The notes beneath the pieces were generated by a model. It saw only the letters and a program-made list of their open reading frames with translations, did no database searches and was not told the origin of the DNA. This document shows positions 10,975-21,201 of a stretch of 64,000 bases of DNA, in pieces. A program made the translations under genes and the position numbers. The DNA comes from Microcyclosporella mali (lineage: Eukaryota > Ascomycota > Dothideomycetes > Mycosphaerellales > Mycosphaerellaceae). The stretch spans positions 186,001 through 250,000 of the forward strand of contig NHNU01000019.1 of NCBI GenBank assembly GCA_002785985.1, written 5' to 3'. Every line of letters starts with the position of its first letter. Position 1 is the first letter of the stretch.

Positions 10975-12641
10975 TTAATCTTTTCTGTCCATGTCTGGGA
11001 TATCAAGCTCGACACTCGGTCCAATATATGATCGATGTCCAATGACGAAATAATATACAATGCCTACCAGGATGACGCCTCCGTATACCAGGCACGCGTA
11101 ATTCATGCTGACGGCCGTGATGGGTGGGTCTATGCTCGGCGGGAAGAAGCTGAATACAACGGTGATAAGAGTGTAAACAGCTGCGAAAATGTTGATAGGC
11201 AGCCCCCATCGGCCGAGGGTCCATGGACCGAAGTTGATGTGCTCTCCGCGCAGACGTCGCATGATCATGAGAACGATTGGGATCATGTATGAGGAGAGAT
11301 AAGATGCCGTAGTGAGAGAGACGATGGCATTGAAAGCGACGGACGATCCGAGATAAAGCAGGCCGAGCAGAGCGTTGATCGTCCCGGTCAGTGCAATGGT
11401 GTAGAGGGGGATGGACCATCGTGTATCAATCTAGCATCGCAGTCAGATATTGCAGAATGAGACAATAGCCATCATGAATATACCTTCTTGAAGATCTTCG
11501 ATAGCGGCAGTCCACCATCTCTTGAAAAAGCCCAAGCTTGACGACTAGCGGAGGCAACGAAACAGAAAGTCGCCGACACATACAGCGTCAACAACAAAGC
11601 AGTCATTACCGACGTGCCCACGGTCGAATGCGTTGCATTCATGAAGATCTCCACGAAAGCCAAGCCCTGGAAACTCAGCACGTCCGCTGGGTTGCCAAAG
11701 CAGTACAGGATGAAAATATAAGTCGCAAAGCCAAAGGCGCCGTTGATCAGGATTGTTGAAAACATAGCTCTGGGCACATTAATGGCAGCATCCTTCACTT
11801 CCTCAGCCATGTGACAGGCGCCATCGTATCCGATGAAGAGAATTGCAGATCCAGATTGTCCGATCAACCACGCCAGACCACTTGGATATCCAGAGTAGAC
11901 AACAAAGTCTGTCCAGACAAAGTGGTTCGGACTGATAGGGGCCAGATGCACGACCGGAATGAGAATGGCAAAGAAGCCAATGACATGCAAGATCAAGATC
12001 ATACCCTCCAATCCCGGGAATATCTTCACCAAGACCGTATTCACCAGAAGGGTCAAAGCAAGCACGGCGAAGAGCAGTAGTGTTCCCTGCCACCTTGGAG
12101 CGGTGTAGTCCGGGTTGTTGATGGCGATCAGACTCTGTATGCTTGTGGCGCCCAAATAAGTGCCCGTCGCAGCAGAGGCCTGCCAGCCCAGCGTGGAAAT
12201 CCAGCCCGTCAGCCAGCTCAGAAACTTGGCCTGTCCTCTTGGAGCCAGAAGTGCAGACCAGTGGTATTGCCCGCCTGAGATGGGGTACATGCTCGCCATC
12301 TCAGCCATGGAAGCGCAGGTGGCCATAGCTCCCACAAAAGCGACAATGAAGCCGTAGAGCATCGTGGGACCGCCGCCGTTGAGGAAGGCAGTCAGGAAGA
12401 AAGGAAGCGCGCTCTCCCAGGTACACATCATGGTCGTGGTGAAGCCCAGAATGGTGACGAAGCCGAAGCGACGTTTGGTCTCTTGCTTGACGCCGAGTTT
12501 GCGCATGGCGGCGGCATCGCGTTGGAAGCCGGTGAAGGATGGTATGCCATCGCCAGCAGGGTCGACTTCATCATCCTGCGTGCTGGACCCTGGTTTCTGA
12601 TTCGTGTCGAGGGCATCTCTGGCGGCGAGAATGCGAGGCAT
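10975..12641 (-). CDS. APC-superfamily amino acid/choline-type permease
   Basis: Two exons (12641-11484 and 11430-10975), joined across a 53-base GTATAT-AG intron, give 537 residues. After a hydrophilic N-terminus, about 12 hydrophobic segments follow. RRFGFVTILGFTTTMMCTWE, the glycine-rich ISGGQYHWSALLAP, and GYDGACHMAEEVKDAAINVP with the conserved E-E-x-x-x-A-x-x-x-P are typical of fungal GABA/choline/amino-acid permeases (Hnm1/Uga4 type). The product should import amino acids, polyamines or choline across the plasma membrane. The frame stays open 125 codons upstream of the chosen Met at 12641, but that stretch has no family character and includes the likely promoter. The substrate is not predictable. 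Confidence 0.85.
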
Positions 12642-13306
12642 GGCCGCGTCCGACCAGAGAGGCGTTGATGTCGCTCGCAGTGTCGAAGGAAGCAAGAAGG
12701 TTGCACAAGCCTCTGGAGCTATTCTACTCCACGTGGAGAGACGGCATGGAACAGACTTCCTGACACGTGAGCAGCAGAATGGGAACAGGAATGGAAATGA
12801 AAAGTACCAAGAAGTGCAAGATCGGCTGGAGGGAGTCGCATTATCGGATGTCTCGGCAGTGCTCCGGTTATGGCGTTGGTGTGAGCCTTCAAGGTGAAGT
12901 GCGTCTCGATAGTTCAATAGCCGCTGCGGGTCACAAATGCCGCAATCACAGCTATCACAGTACCTTGTGCGTATATACCAATCACACATCCCCCGGCTGG
13001 CCCATCCATACTGCACATCATTGTTGTGCCACTTCTCATAAGCTTGCTCCCTGGTTATCAGGAGTCAGTCATCTCGCTTCCTCTTTCTTGCGGCACAGCA
13101 GATACATTTAACCTACAGTATCTATCGGATCTTGCCACTTCCCCCATCTATTGCCGTCATAGTCCCATACCGACCGGAAGACCGAGCAAGCAGCCCACTG
13201 TCGTCTTCCCTCATTCCACTCCATACCATCCCTGCTGTCCCCATTCTTTACGTTTTATTCTTCTTCACTATCTGCCATTGATGCTGCTCCCCTGAGGAGA
13301 GACCGC
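12642..13306. promoter_or_regulatory. Divergent intergenic region between permease and 7TM gene
   Basis: About 665 bases between two divergent start codons must carry both promoters. Downstream of 13170 the + strand is rich in pyrimidines and CCAT/TTCC runs, as is common just before fungal starts. Nothing else is supported. Confidence 0.35.
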
Positions 13307-14685
13307 ATGGCGTCCGCGCCCGGAGAATATGTCGAGGGACCCAGACACGCCGTCGTCACGGCTGACGATGTCGGACCCGTCATCACCATCGTCACCCTCA
13401 TACTCATGGTGATCATGGTCCTCGCCGTCGCCCTTCGCCTGCTTGTGCGCTTCACCACCTCTCGTGTGCCGGGCTACGACGATGCTGTGGTGTCCATTGC
13501 GCTGGTGATAGCGCTCGGCGAGGTCATCTCGACCTGCGTCACCGTCAATCATGGCCTGGGCACACGCCGCAGCTTGCTATCGACTCCCGAGTGGATGCAC
13601 ATTGAGAAAGGTCTCTACGCTAGTGCCGTCCTCTACATCCTCACCATTGCCTTGGCCAAGGCCTCGACGCTGCTGTTGCTGCATCGCTTGACCATCTCGA
13701 AGCGACATGGGATTGCCGTGAAGGGTCTGGCACTAATCATGGTGGCATGGACTCTGGCAGCCATCTTCGGCATCGCACTTGGATGCAATCTTCCGGATCC
13801 CTGGCATGTCGGCGCAGGTCGCTGTTTTGACGTGGTTCGTAACTCTTGCACGCCACCACTCAATCTCACCATACTGACCTCTCCTCTTTTCAAAAGATAT
13901 CCTTCTGGAACGGCATCGGCACAATCGACATCCTCCTCGACGCAGCATTGATCGCAATGCCCGCCTGGCTAGTCTGGTCTCTGCAGATGCCCCTCTCGCG
14001 TAAAGCTTTCGTGATCCTCGGCTTCGCCTTCCGCATCGTCCTGATAGCCGCACAGGTGACCCGCCTCGTCTACCTCAACAGATTCTCTCATCGCGTCAAT
14101 GGAGTTCAGTCCACGCTCGGCTATATCCTAGCCACACAATTCGAGACTCTCTTCGCCGTCGTCGTCGCTTGCGTCCCCGCTTACCGGCCCTTCTACAAAG
14201 CCGCCTCGTCCGGCTTGATCGGCATCTCTTTCCGCGATCGCAAGGGCACCTACGAATTATCTTCCATCCACAACGGTAACGCAGGCGCAGGTGCAGGCGG
14301 TGTCCTCAACGACAATAAAACTCCCCAGAGGTCCGGCCAGCAGGCAGGAAGCAGCAACAACGCTTCCCGCTCGCGCAGCAAAGCGCACATTTTCGATCCC
14401 CAAGGCGAGTACCAGGAACAGATCCTCACGGCTTCTTCGCGTAAGAATAGTAGAGCAGTGGCGCATGACGATGGTAGTGGCGGCGGCGGCGGCGGCGGCG
14501 GTGGCAGCAGTAGTAATGGCGTTGTGCAAAAGACCGTCGAATGGGACGAGCGATACAGCGACCAGGCGAGGTTGAAAGGGACGCAAGGGTGGCAATCCGC
14601 GACATCTGGCGGCAGGGATGAGCTGGAATCTATTCCTCCCGGCTCGAGCTCCACGTTTCGAAGCGCACGCTATAATGAAACTTAA
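13307..14685 (+). CDS. Rhodopsin-like 7TM membrane protein (PTH11-like, no CFEM)
   Basis: Two exons (13307-13834 and 13897-14685), joined across a 62-base GTTCGT-AG intron, give 438 residues. Seven hydrophobic segments occupy about residues 20-300. Landmarks of the fungal rhodopsin-like family are VPGYDDAVV after TM1, the Cys in ALGCNLPDPWHVG, FWNGIGTIDILLDAALIAMP and QFETLFAVVVACVPAYRPF. The C-terminal tail of about 150 residues is hydrophilic, with a poly-Gly run at about 14479-14510 that looks disordered. It is a second member of this receptor class within 10 kb but lacks the Cys-rich CFEM head. Ligand and signalling partner are unknown. It is convergent with the ligase, 97 bases away. Confidence 0.8.
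14479..14510 (+). repeat. (GGC)n microsatellite in coding sequence
   Basis: A run of about ten GGC/GGT triplets encodes poly-Gly in the tail of the rhodopsin-like protein. It is likely to vary in length between strains. Confidence 0.8.
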
Positions 14686-14782
14686 TGTTTTTTTGTGACG
14701 AACTGGATTAGTAGGATTTGTGTCATCATCCGTCATGAAGGCTTGGACTCCAGAACTACTTGCTAACATCACCCCTCACCCA

Positions 14783-17461
14783 TCACCCATCCTCCCCCTC
14801 TCCATCCCCTTCTCCCTCCTCCGCCCCCTTCACCGGCGCCCTCTCCTGCTGCTTCCTATACAAGCCCGCCAAGAAATCCGACGTGCTCGCCTCCTCGATA
14901 CTCTTATCCTCTCTGACCTTGAGAAATCTCGGAAACCTCAGGCTTAGTCCCCGCTCCTCACTCACCAGCCCAATCGCCGCCGTGTACGTGGGACTCAGCG
15001 TGATATCCGCGAAGAGCATCTCCCACACCTCCTGCGGCTCGAACCAGACGTCCGGCTCGCCGCCATATTCGACGTAGCTGGGTCGGGAGATGACATTTCC
15101 ATTGTCCGTGTCCGGATCGTACTTGGCGCGGTTGGCTTTGTAGAAGGCGTCTGTGAAGCCGGATATGCATTTCGTGACGACTTCGAGGGCGCCGGTTTCA
15201 GGATTGCGGCAGGCGAGGAGGATGGGCGACCACCAGGCGTTTTTGCGGCCCTGGCCGTGCCAGCCGCCGACGGGGATGAGGTCGATGGTATCTGTTTGTG
15301 TGTTGTAGTCTTTCTTCACCTTGAGCCAGGAGTCGAGACGTTTGTCGGGTTCGTATGTCGCTAGGAGGGCTTTACGGCGGCCTGATTTCTTCTCCTCAGG
15401 GTCGTTGGCAGAGGTATTGACGATCTTGGCCTTCTTGCCTTTCTTTGCTTTAGGTAGTGGAGGAGGTGGTCTGGCGGGGATTGCTTCTTCTGCGTTCTCT
15501 TCGAGTTCGGCTTGTAGCTCTGGATTCGGGAGATTGTCGAGGACTTTGACCATGATGCCCTCGCATTTGATGTCTGTAGCTTGCTTGAAGAAGTCACTGA
15601 CAGCGTCGGAGTCTGCAGAGGTCGCATCGAAGCTCTTAACCCATGTAAAGTGGTTCGGAATCTCTACGAACAGGCTTCGGAGGAGACTGCGACGTTCTCT
15701 GAAAGGACGATCCAGAAGCTCCTCGCCGTTGAGGTACATGAGATCGAACGAATATAAGCAGACGTCGACCTTGACGCTCTGAATGACAACATCCTTCCTC
15801 GCTCGATTGGCCAGGATCTGAAATGGTTTCAAGTCACCGGACTCGCGATCTACTGCGACGACTTCACCTTCCAGGATGAAACTGCTGACCCCTTCGCCAC
15901 GAATTTGTGGCACGAGAGCGACAAGATCAGGGTACTTCTCGGTCATGACTTCAAGATGCCGCGAAAAGATAGTGACCTTGCCGTTCTGGTCGCAGTGCAC
16001 TTGTGCGCGTTGGCCGTCATACTTGAACTCGCAACTGAAGTCCCTCCCTTGCAGCTTCGTGAGCATTTCGCCCATGTCTCGTGTGATACTGCCCAACATC
16101 GGCCGAAGTGGGATATGCATGGCAAGACCACATCTTAGTAAAAGCTCGTCGTCGATGCCGATCGCTACGAGGGCCGGTACAAGGTCGTTATAATTCGGTC
16201 GCCTGGCAAAGCAAGCCTTGACGAGCTCTTCGCCTCGTGAATATACTTCTGCCAGGTCTTGCTTGCTCAACTTCCTTAACTCCAACTGGGACTTCGTCTC
16301 GAAAATTGCTCCTGGCGGACGCGAGAGCATGAAAGCACGCGACAGTGCGATCAGCATTGTCGTCTTAACAGCACCAATACGAAGATGCTGCACGAGCGTG
16401 CGCACGATGTACCTGCTCTCTTCCGCGCCTCTTGCATCCTGTACAAGTCTTTCGACTATACGTTGCTTGACTTCCTGGCTCCCTTGCCCTTTTGCATCAG
16501 CAATCCTATGCAAACTTTCGTAGACACCTTTGATGGTCAACGGCTTTGGCTTTCGAAGTGTGAAGCTCTGCTTCTTCTTGGCCTCGAATGCCACATCGCC
16601 AGCATCTCCATGCTTATTATACAGGGTCTTCAAGGATGAGTTGTCCAAGCCACAGACTTTCTTCAACGCCTTCGATATCGCCGAACCTCCAAGACCGAGC
16701 TCAATATCGATGTACGGTGGTGAAATGGAGTTGGTCGCCAGCCACACTGCCGGTAATAGCGAAGTAGGATCACCTTCAATCAGAGTACGAATGAGATTGA
16801 CAAGGGTATCGACAATCTTGATGCGAGACTGTGTACTGTTAACTAGTACGAAGCAGTGGGTGAGAAGGGCATATGTCGCCATGCCGCCCTCTGATGCCCA
16901 TTGTTTCTTCAGGTTAGGGATATACTTCTGCGGATCGAAAGTCAAGGGCGATTCATCAAAGGGAACATCATATGACACCGTGTCCTCGTCAGCGGTGGCT
17001 GACTGGAGAGAAAGCGTGCCCTTCGTGCCCATTGAAGCGAAGGCATTCTTGGGAGCTGATTCCTTGGCCGCGCTGGCAGCAACGCCTTCATGCTCGGGAG
17101 GTTCCAAGGACGAGGCTTTGTCCGGATGCTCTTCTGTGATTTGTTCCGCGACAGTTCCTCCATGACTCTTGCTGGGCGTTTCTGTACCACCCACTGGCTG
17201 TCTGTCCTCCTCGTCCCATTGAGCCTGTAGCTTCCGTGCAAGCTCCTCGTCGGTCAAGTCCCTCGATTTCTCTGTGACGAGATCTCCATTCTGCACGGTA
17301 TTGAGGATTCCGCTGTGTGGATTGTCGTTGGTTATGTCCTGATCATCCTGCTCGTCGTTTTTCGCGTCTCGCTGCTTCCCGAAGAAGAAGTCTAGGCTCC
17401 GGGCGGGCAGCGGCGATGACTGGTGATCGTTCTTCTTGCGCCGCTTGTTTGGCGTGCTCAT
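14783..17461 (-). CDS. CDC9: ATP-dependent DNA ligase I
   Basis: A single exon of 892 residues, the usual length for fungal DNA ligase I. It seals nicks between Okazaki fragments and completes excision repair in the nucleus, with some ligase going to mitochondria in yeasts. Seen here: an N-terminal PCNA-binding-like motif SLDFFFGKQ near residues 20-30, an acidic linker, the DNA-binding domain (ALSRAFMLSRPPGA), and the nucleotidyltransferase core with motif I CEFKYDGQRAQ, in which Lys480 is the adenylated lysine. Then come DLMYLNGE (motif III), EGIMVKVLD (IV) and DSWLKVKKDY (V). The OB-fold tail follows with DVWFEPQEVWEM and RGLSLRFPRFLKVREDKS. A Lys-rich insert between motifs IV and V is normal in filamentous fungi. 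The start MSTPNKRRKK at 17461 gives a basic N-terminus that could serve as a nuclear signal; 20 more in-frame codons lie upstream. Confidence 0.95.
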   Translation of the reverse strand: MSTPNKRRKKNDHQSSPLPARSLDFFFGKQRDAKNDEQDDQDITNDNPHSGILNTVQNGDLVTEKSRDLTDEELARKLQAQWDEEDRQPVGGTETPSKSHGGTVAEQITEEHPDKASSLEPPEHEGVAASAAKESAPKNAFASMGTKGTLSLQSATADEDTVSYDVPFDESPLTFDPQKYIPNLKKQWASEGGMATYALLTHCFVLVNSTQSRIKIVDTLVNLIRTLIEGDPTSLLPAVWLATNSISPPYIDIELGLGGSAISKALKKVCGLDNSSLKTLYNKHGDAGDVAFEAKKKQSFTLRKPKPLTIKGVYESLHRIADAKGQGSQEVKQRIVERLVQDARGAEESRYIVRTLVQHLRIGAVKTTMLIALSRAFMLSRPPGAIFETKSQLELRKLSKQDLAEVYSRGEELVKACFARRPNYNDLVPALVAIGIDDELLLRCGLAMHIPLRPMLGSITRDMGEMLTKLQGRDFSCEFKYDGQRAQVHCDQNGKVTIFSRHLEVMTEKYPDLVALVPQIRGEGVSSFILEGEVVAVDRESGDLKPFQILANRARKDVVIQSVKVDVCLYSFDLMYLNGEELLDRPFRERRSLLRSLFVEIPNHFTWVKSFDATSADSDAVSDFFKQATDIKCEGIMVKVLDNLPNPELQAELEENAEEAIPARPPPPLPKAKKGKKAKIVNTSANDPEEKKSGRRKALLATYEPDKRLDSWLKVKKDYNTQTDTIDLIPVGGWHGQGRKNAWWSPILLACRNPETGALEVVTKCISGFTDAFYKANRAKYDPDTDNGNVISRPSYVEYGGEPDVWFEPQEVWEMLFADITLSPTYTAAIGLVSEERGLSLRFPRFLKVREDKSIEEASTSDFLAGLYRKQQERAPVKGAEEGEGDGEGEDG

Positions 17462-17823
17462 TGTGGGAGGAAGGGCGCATATTGTATGCCTATACGTTGA
17501 TACTATACTCCACCAATTCACTCACTTCACTTGGCCATTGCCTTGACGACGCGACCGTTTCTGGTGTCGTCATCACGAACTACAAAGGCGCGCACGTGCC
17601 GTCCGGAACCACAGCCACAACCAAAACATGGAACGCCCCAAATGCATCTTCTCGAGAGACAGTCTTCGAGATCTGATGAACAACACTCCGGTCTTATTCT
17701 CCGATTACGATCAGATCAATGCAAACAAATCTCAACGGACAGCGCCTTCATTGCAACATGGTTCCTTCACTGGTGATGCCAGCCACTCCAATTGGCCAAG
17801 ATAAGACACGACCTGCTAGAGCC
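17462..17823. other. Intergenic region between ligase and GST
   Basis: This is the upstream region of the ligase and the 3' flank of the GST, both on the minus strand. It contains an ACGCG-like motif (GACGCGACC near 17549), which resembles the MluI cell-cycle box used for yeast replication genes. This is suggestive only. Confidence 0.3.
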
Positions 17824-18501
17824 TCAAGGGAACTGCAGAGGAATTCTCTCCTTCATCAAAGTAACCCGGACGCTCGGCAGCGTCTCCACCCTTCGCACGA
17901 CAGCCTGGAAGCGTGGATACTCTGCCATGTCGAGCCCGCTGACCATGCTCCAACGCCAAAATGTGTGGAGCATGAAATCGATGACCGTCAGATGGCCACC
18001 AACTGCGTGATTCTGATCTTCAAGCTTCTCTTCGAGCCTGGCGAGACCTCTCAGTATGGTCCGCTTCCCTTCCGCCTTCACTGCCTCCTCTGCTTCATTG
18101 CTGGCATCGAGTCCGACCATACGGCTTGGGCGCAGAAACCCGCAGAAGCCGTATTCGTTCAATGTCGTGCTCAGCCATGACATCCATGAGAGCACTTGTG
18201 CTGTCTCCAAAGATGTGGTGCCCACAAGACCGCGTTCCGGGACCAGATTGGCGATATAGAAAAGTACCGCCGATAGCTCGGAAAGGATGATACCATCGAT
18301 GTCGAGAGCAGGAACATAGCCGGTCGGGTTGATCTTCAGCCATGCTTTGCGGGAGAAATTGGTCCCTGGAGCGCCTTCGTACAATCTGTTGGCTCCCTCT
18401 ACCAGGACAACCTCCTCGAACGGAAGCGAGAGCTCTCGCAAGAGCATGTGCGCCGCGATGGAGCAAGCTCCATCTGTGCGATACAGTGTGAGATCAGGCA
18501 T
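17824..18501 (-). CDS. Glutathione S-transferase, beta-class-like
   Basis: A single exon of 225 residues. The thioredoxin-fold half begins LTLYRTDGACSIAAHMLLREL; GACSxAAH, with Cys13, is the signature of bacterial beta-class GSTs, where Cys contacts glutathione. The cis-proline loop is present as INPTGYVPALD, followed by LSELSAVLFYIA (E-S/L loop). The helical C-terminal half contains VGGHLTVIDFMLHTFWRW, matching the N-capping box S/T-x-x-D. A cytosolic role in conjugating or reducing electrophiles is expected. Start 18501 (MPDLTLY) fits the family; an in-frame ATG at 18531 adds ten residues. A beta-type active site in a fungus suggests an old transfer from bacteria or a lineage of fungal relatives; codon use does not look foreign by eye. 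Confidence 0.85.
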   Translation of the reverse strand: MPDLTLYRTDGACSIAAHMLLRELSLPFEEVVLVEGANRLYEGAPGTNFSRKAWLKINPTGYVPALDIDGIILSELSAVLFYIANLVPERGLVGTTSLETAQVLSWMSWLSTTLNEYGFCGFLRPSRMVGLDASNEAEEAVKAEGKRTILRGLARLEEKLEDQNHAVGGHLTVIDFMLHTFWRWSMVSGLDMAEYPRFQAVVRRVETLPSVRVTLMKERIPLQFP

Positions 18502-18996
18502 TGCTTTCGTGCTGATCTCCGCATGCTGCATACATCACTCAGAGCCAGCTTTTATTTTTCAAATCATTCGCCATACTTATAATTCGCTTACTAATGCTTC
18601 ATGCAACTAGGCTTTTGTTCGCGCCACAGCCTAGAGCTAAGTGCTCTTGAGCTTCTGCAAGTCAGACTGCAACGATATCTTGCCTGCCGTACTTCCATGT
18701 TGACGCGCCGCCGTTAGAGTATAAATCTCAGTCACAATCTTGAAGGTCGAATCTCGCGACATGAGACCTGATTGGCGGCGTCTGTCCCATCAGTTCACGC
18801 TGAAAAATGCCAATACTATACACGCCAATCACCATGGTATATGCCTAACCTCCCAGCAAAATTTGATTCACATAGGCCGCGTATCAACGTCTTCAACTCG
18901 CTCACACACCTGGCCAGCACATTGATCATCGAGCAGCTCAATATCATCCGTCGAACACTGAATCTCATTAACAGCAAATCCATCGACATCGGCACA
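18502..18996. other. Intergenic region
   Basis: Upstream of the GST and of the small ORF at 18997. The longer in-frame opening from 18772 is probably leader sequence. No other feature is visible. Confidence 0.35.
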
Positions 18997-19155
18997 ATGA
19001 GCAACGGATACGCTTGCAAATGGCGCCTCCTCTTCAATCGTAGAAACATTGTTCCTACTCCAGACACCATCTGCTGGAACCGTCTATGCCGAGAAGAGAA
19101 CATGCGTCAGGAAGAAGAGCGACAGCGTCGGCTACTCGCCAGCAATAGACGTTAA
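18997..19155 (+). CDS. Small hypothetical protein, member of a local two-copy family
   Basis: A 52-residue frame with a good start context (CACAATGAG) and stop TAA. The sequence begins MSNGYACKWRLLFNRRNIV, continues through ICWNRLCREEN and ends in a charged RQEEERQRR stretch. It is annotated because the frame at 19658-19840 is similar in the same order: MS, Y-x-C-x-W, N-x-x-R-x-IV, WN, CR, RQEEER-x-RR. Two related short frames on the same strand are unlikely by chance. A longer frame from 18772 adds 75 residues with no counterpart upstream of the second copy. No known family is recognised; a short, basic, Cys-containing protein with a charged tail is all that can be said. Confidence 0.45.
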   Translation: MSNGYACKWRLLFNRRNIVPTPDTICWNRLCREENMRQEEERQRRLLASNRR

Positions 19156-19657
19156 GCAAATTGTCTGCTAGTCAAGAGTGCTTTGACAAAGCTCTAGAAA
19201 GTGGGAGTATCTGATTCTTCAGCTCATCATCTCATCTTGCTTTTACTCTTCATCTTTCCAATTTTCTTCCCTTCACAGTTTCAGCGAGACGTCACTCCAA
19301 TGCCATTGCAATTTATGGATCGATAAGTACCGCCAGTCTCGATCTTTTCCCGCGGCATCGTCTCTCGCGTGATGCCTTTCCGTCAACGAAAGTATTATAC
19401 AAATTCTCTGTCTAGTGGCGACCCCTCGACCATTCTATCACATACAATACATAATATTAAGCATGGTCTACATTCACATCCTTACTCAAACTAGCATTTC
19501 AATAGTTTTCCCCTCCCACGCTGTCGACCTCTTCTCTCATCATCAACAGCACAGAATCAAGTTCCACCCATCACAATCCCGAGAAGAAACCTCAAAGTCG
19601 TTGGAACTGTGACACCATTCTTTTCTCCTCATCCCCATTGCTAACAGCACCGCAACG
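19156..19657. other. Intergenic region
   Basis: AT- and pyrimidine-rich spacer between the two small related ORFs. No gene is supported. Confidence 0.35.
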
Positions 19658-19840
19658 ATGAGTAAATGCTACTTGTGCGCATGGAGCTAGTACAACAACT
19701 GCAGGACCATAGTCGACCGACCAGAGATAGTCTGGAACTGTCGACGCCAGGAAGAAGAGCGAAATCGTCGTGCTGAGGAGCTTCGCCGCGCCGAGGAGCT
19801 GTTCGTGGCGATTGAGAGATGTGATGTGAGATTCTGCTGA
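19658..19840 (+). pseudogene. Broken second copy of the small two-copy family
   Basis: The frame opens with ATG at 19658 (MSKCYLCAWS), meets TAG at 19688-19690 and then stays open in the same frame (YNNCRTIVDRPEIVWN, then RRQEEERNRR) to TGA at 19838-19840. The order of matches to the ORF at 18997 continues straight across the TAG, so the stop appears to interrupt a once-continuous frame. A GT-AG pair flanking the stop would make a 29-base intron, too short to be credible. The copy has a longer Glu/Arg-rich tail (AEELRRAEEL) than the first. It could also be a working gene that reads through the stop, or both frames could be non-coding; confidence is moderate. Confidence 0.4.
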
Positions 19841-20009
19841 TGCTTGGATCATGAGCGGGCGTTTGGTGGTCTATGGTATTTGACCCTGCTTGTCAATTGG
19901 TTTCTCCTACTCTCGATGTGTCGTCGTTCTTATTCTTTTCTTGACTCTTTTCTTGACGAATGAATGAGAAAGACGATGTTTTGTTTTCTTAATGCCCAAT
20001 CATAGCCTA

Positions 20010-21201
20010 CTACGCAGGCGCATACCTGTCGCCGTGCTTCTGCACAGTATCAAGAATCCGCCGCATCTCCTGCTGCTCCTCCTCAGTAAACTCCACGTTC
20101 CTGCTCGACCACTTCTCTTCCAGCTTGTGAGGCTTCGTTGTGCCAGGTATAGCGATCATGCCCTGAGTAGCGACCCAGGCCAGCGCGATTTGCGGCAGAG
20201 TACAACCCTTGCGAATGGCGAGGTTCCTGATCTCCTCGACGATTTTCTTGTTATTGTAGAAATTCTCGCCTTGGAATTTAGGCGCTGCGCACATGGATCA
20301 GTTGGTGGCGGGAATGATAGGGACACTACCCAGGAGAAGGCTTACCAGAGCGACGGAGGTCGTCAGCGGCAAAGTCGTCGGTACTGTTGTAGCTGTCGAC
20401 TATCCACCCGTGGCTGAGAGGACTGTAGACCACGTACGCAATACCTAGCTCTTTGGCAATATCGATCAGATCATCCTGCCCGTGTAGCGTTTCGAAGCAA
20501 GAATACTCTGCTTGGACAGCATCGATCTTGGCGACGTTTCCCATCATTCAGCATCCTCAACAGACAATAAAGATAGATTGCGCGACGTACTGGAATTTGC
20601 CTTGCGAAGCGTCTTGGCCGAACACTCAGCAAGCCCAATATATCTGGTCTTTCCAGCTTTTCGGATCTCATCGAGCGCTGGGATGGACTTCCCAAGCGGT
20701 GTGTTGGGATTGATTCGGTGCAAGTAGTAGAGGTCCGGTGTGAAACCCAATCTCTCGATCGTGCCTTGGACGAAAGTCCTGATGTGTTCAGGAGAATTGG
20801 TAACCTTCGTGCCTTCGGGGTGACAGCAATCGAAGCCGCACTTGGAAGCGACTTTAATGGTATCAGCTTGCCGGATGGTACAAAGGTTCGTGGAGAGGCT
20901 CACTGAAGATCTCATCGCGCAAATTGTGCCTTCTTATGAGATCTCCAAGTAGCTTCTCGTTGACGCCGGCTCGGTACACGACCTGAGAAGTGCTAAGCTT
21001 TTCTGTCATTATCACGAAAAAAAGAAAAAGAAGAAGACATACTGCAGTGTCCCAAGATGTGCATCCATGTTCAACTGCTTTGAGCAGAACTGGCTCTGCT
21101 TGCTCGAGGTCGAGGTTACTTCCCAAACTGAAAGACAGTCCCATGGCACCAAAACCAGGTCCGTGGACTTTGATGTCGCCGAACGGAAGTGTCTGAACCA
21201 T
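20010..21201 (-). CDS. Aldo/keto reductase, five exons, one unusual junction
   Basis: NAD(P)H-dependent carbonyl reductase of the TIM-barrel aldo/keto reductase family. Exons 21201-21043, 20982-20904, 20851-20601, 20526-20346 and 20284-20010 give 314 residues. The catalytic tetrad is visible: Asp in SWDTA, Tyr in VVYRAGVNEKLLG, Lys in IASKCGF and His in LYYLHRINPNTP. The C-terminal cofactor segment includes IAIPGTTKPHKLEE. Three introns are ordinary. Intron 3 is not: the strong GTACGT donor at 20590 has no acceptor that keeps the frame without losing a core strand, whereas a GC donor (AAG|GCAAAT, intron 20527-20600) keeps it open but shortens the helix after LRK by about six residues compared with relatives. 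Either this is a GC-AG intron or the gene is damaged at this point. Substrate is unknown. Confidence 0.7.

Noticed and set aside
12642..13016. 125-codon N-terminal extension of the permease
   Set aside because: In-frame but Cys/Arg/Ser-rich without family match, and it lies in the divergent promoter.
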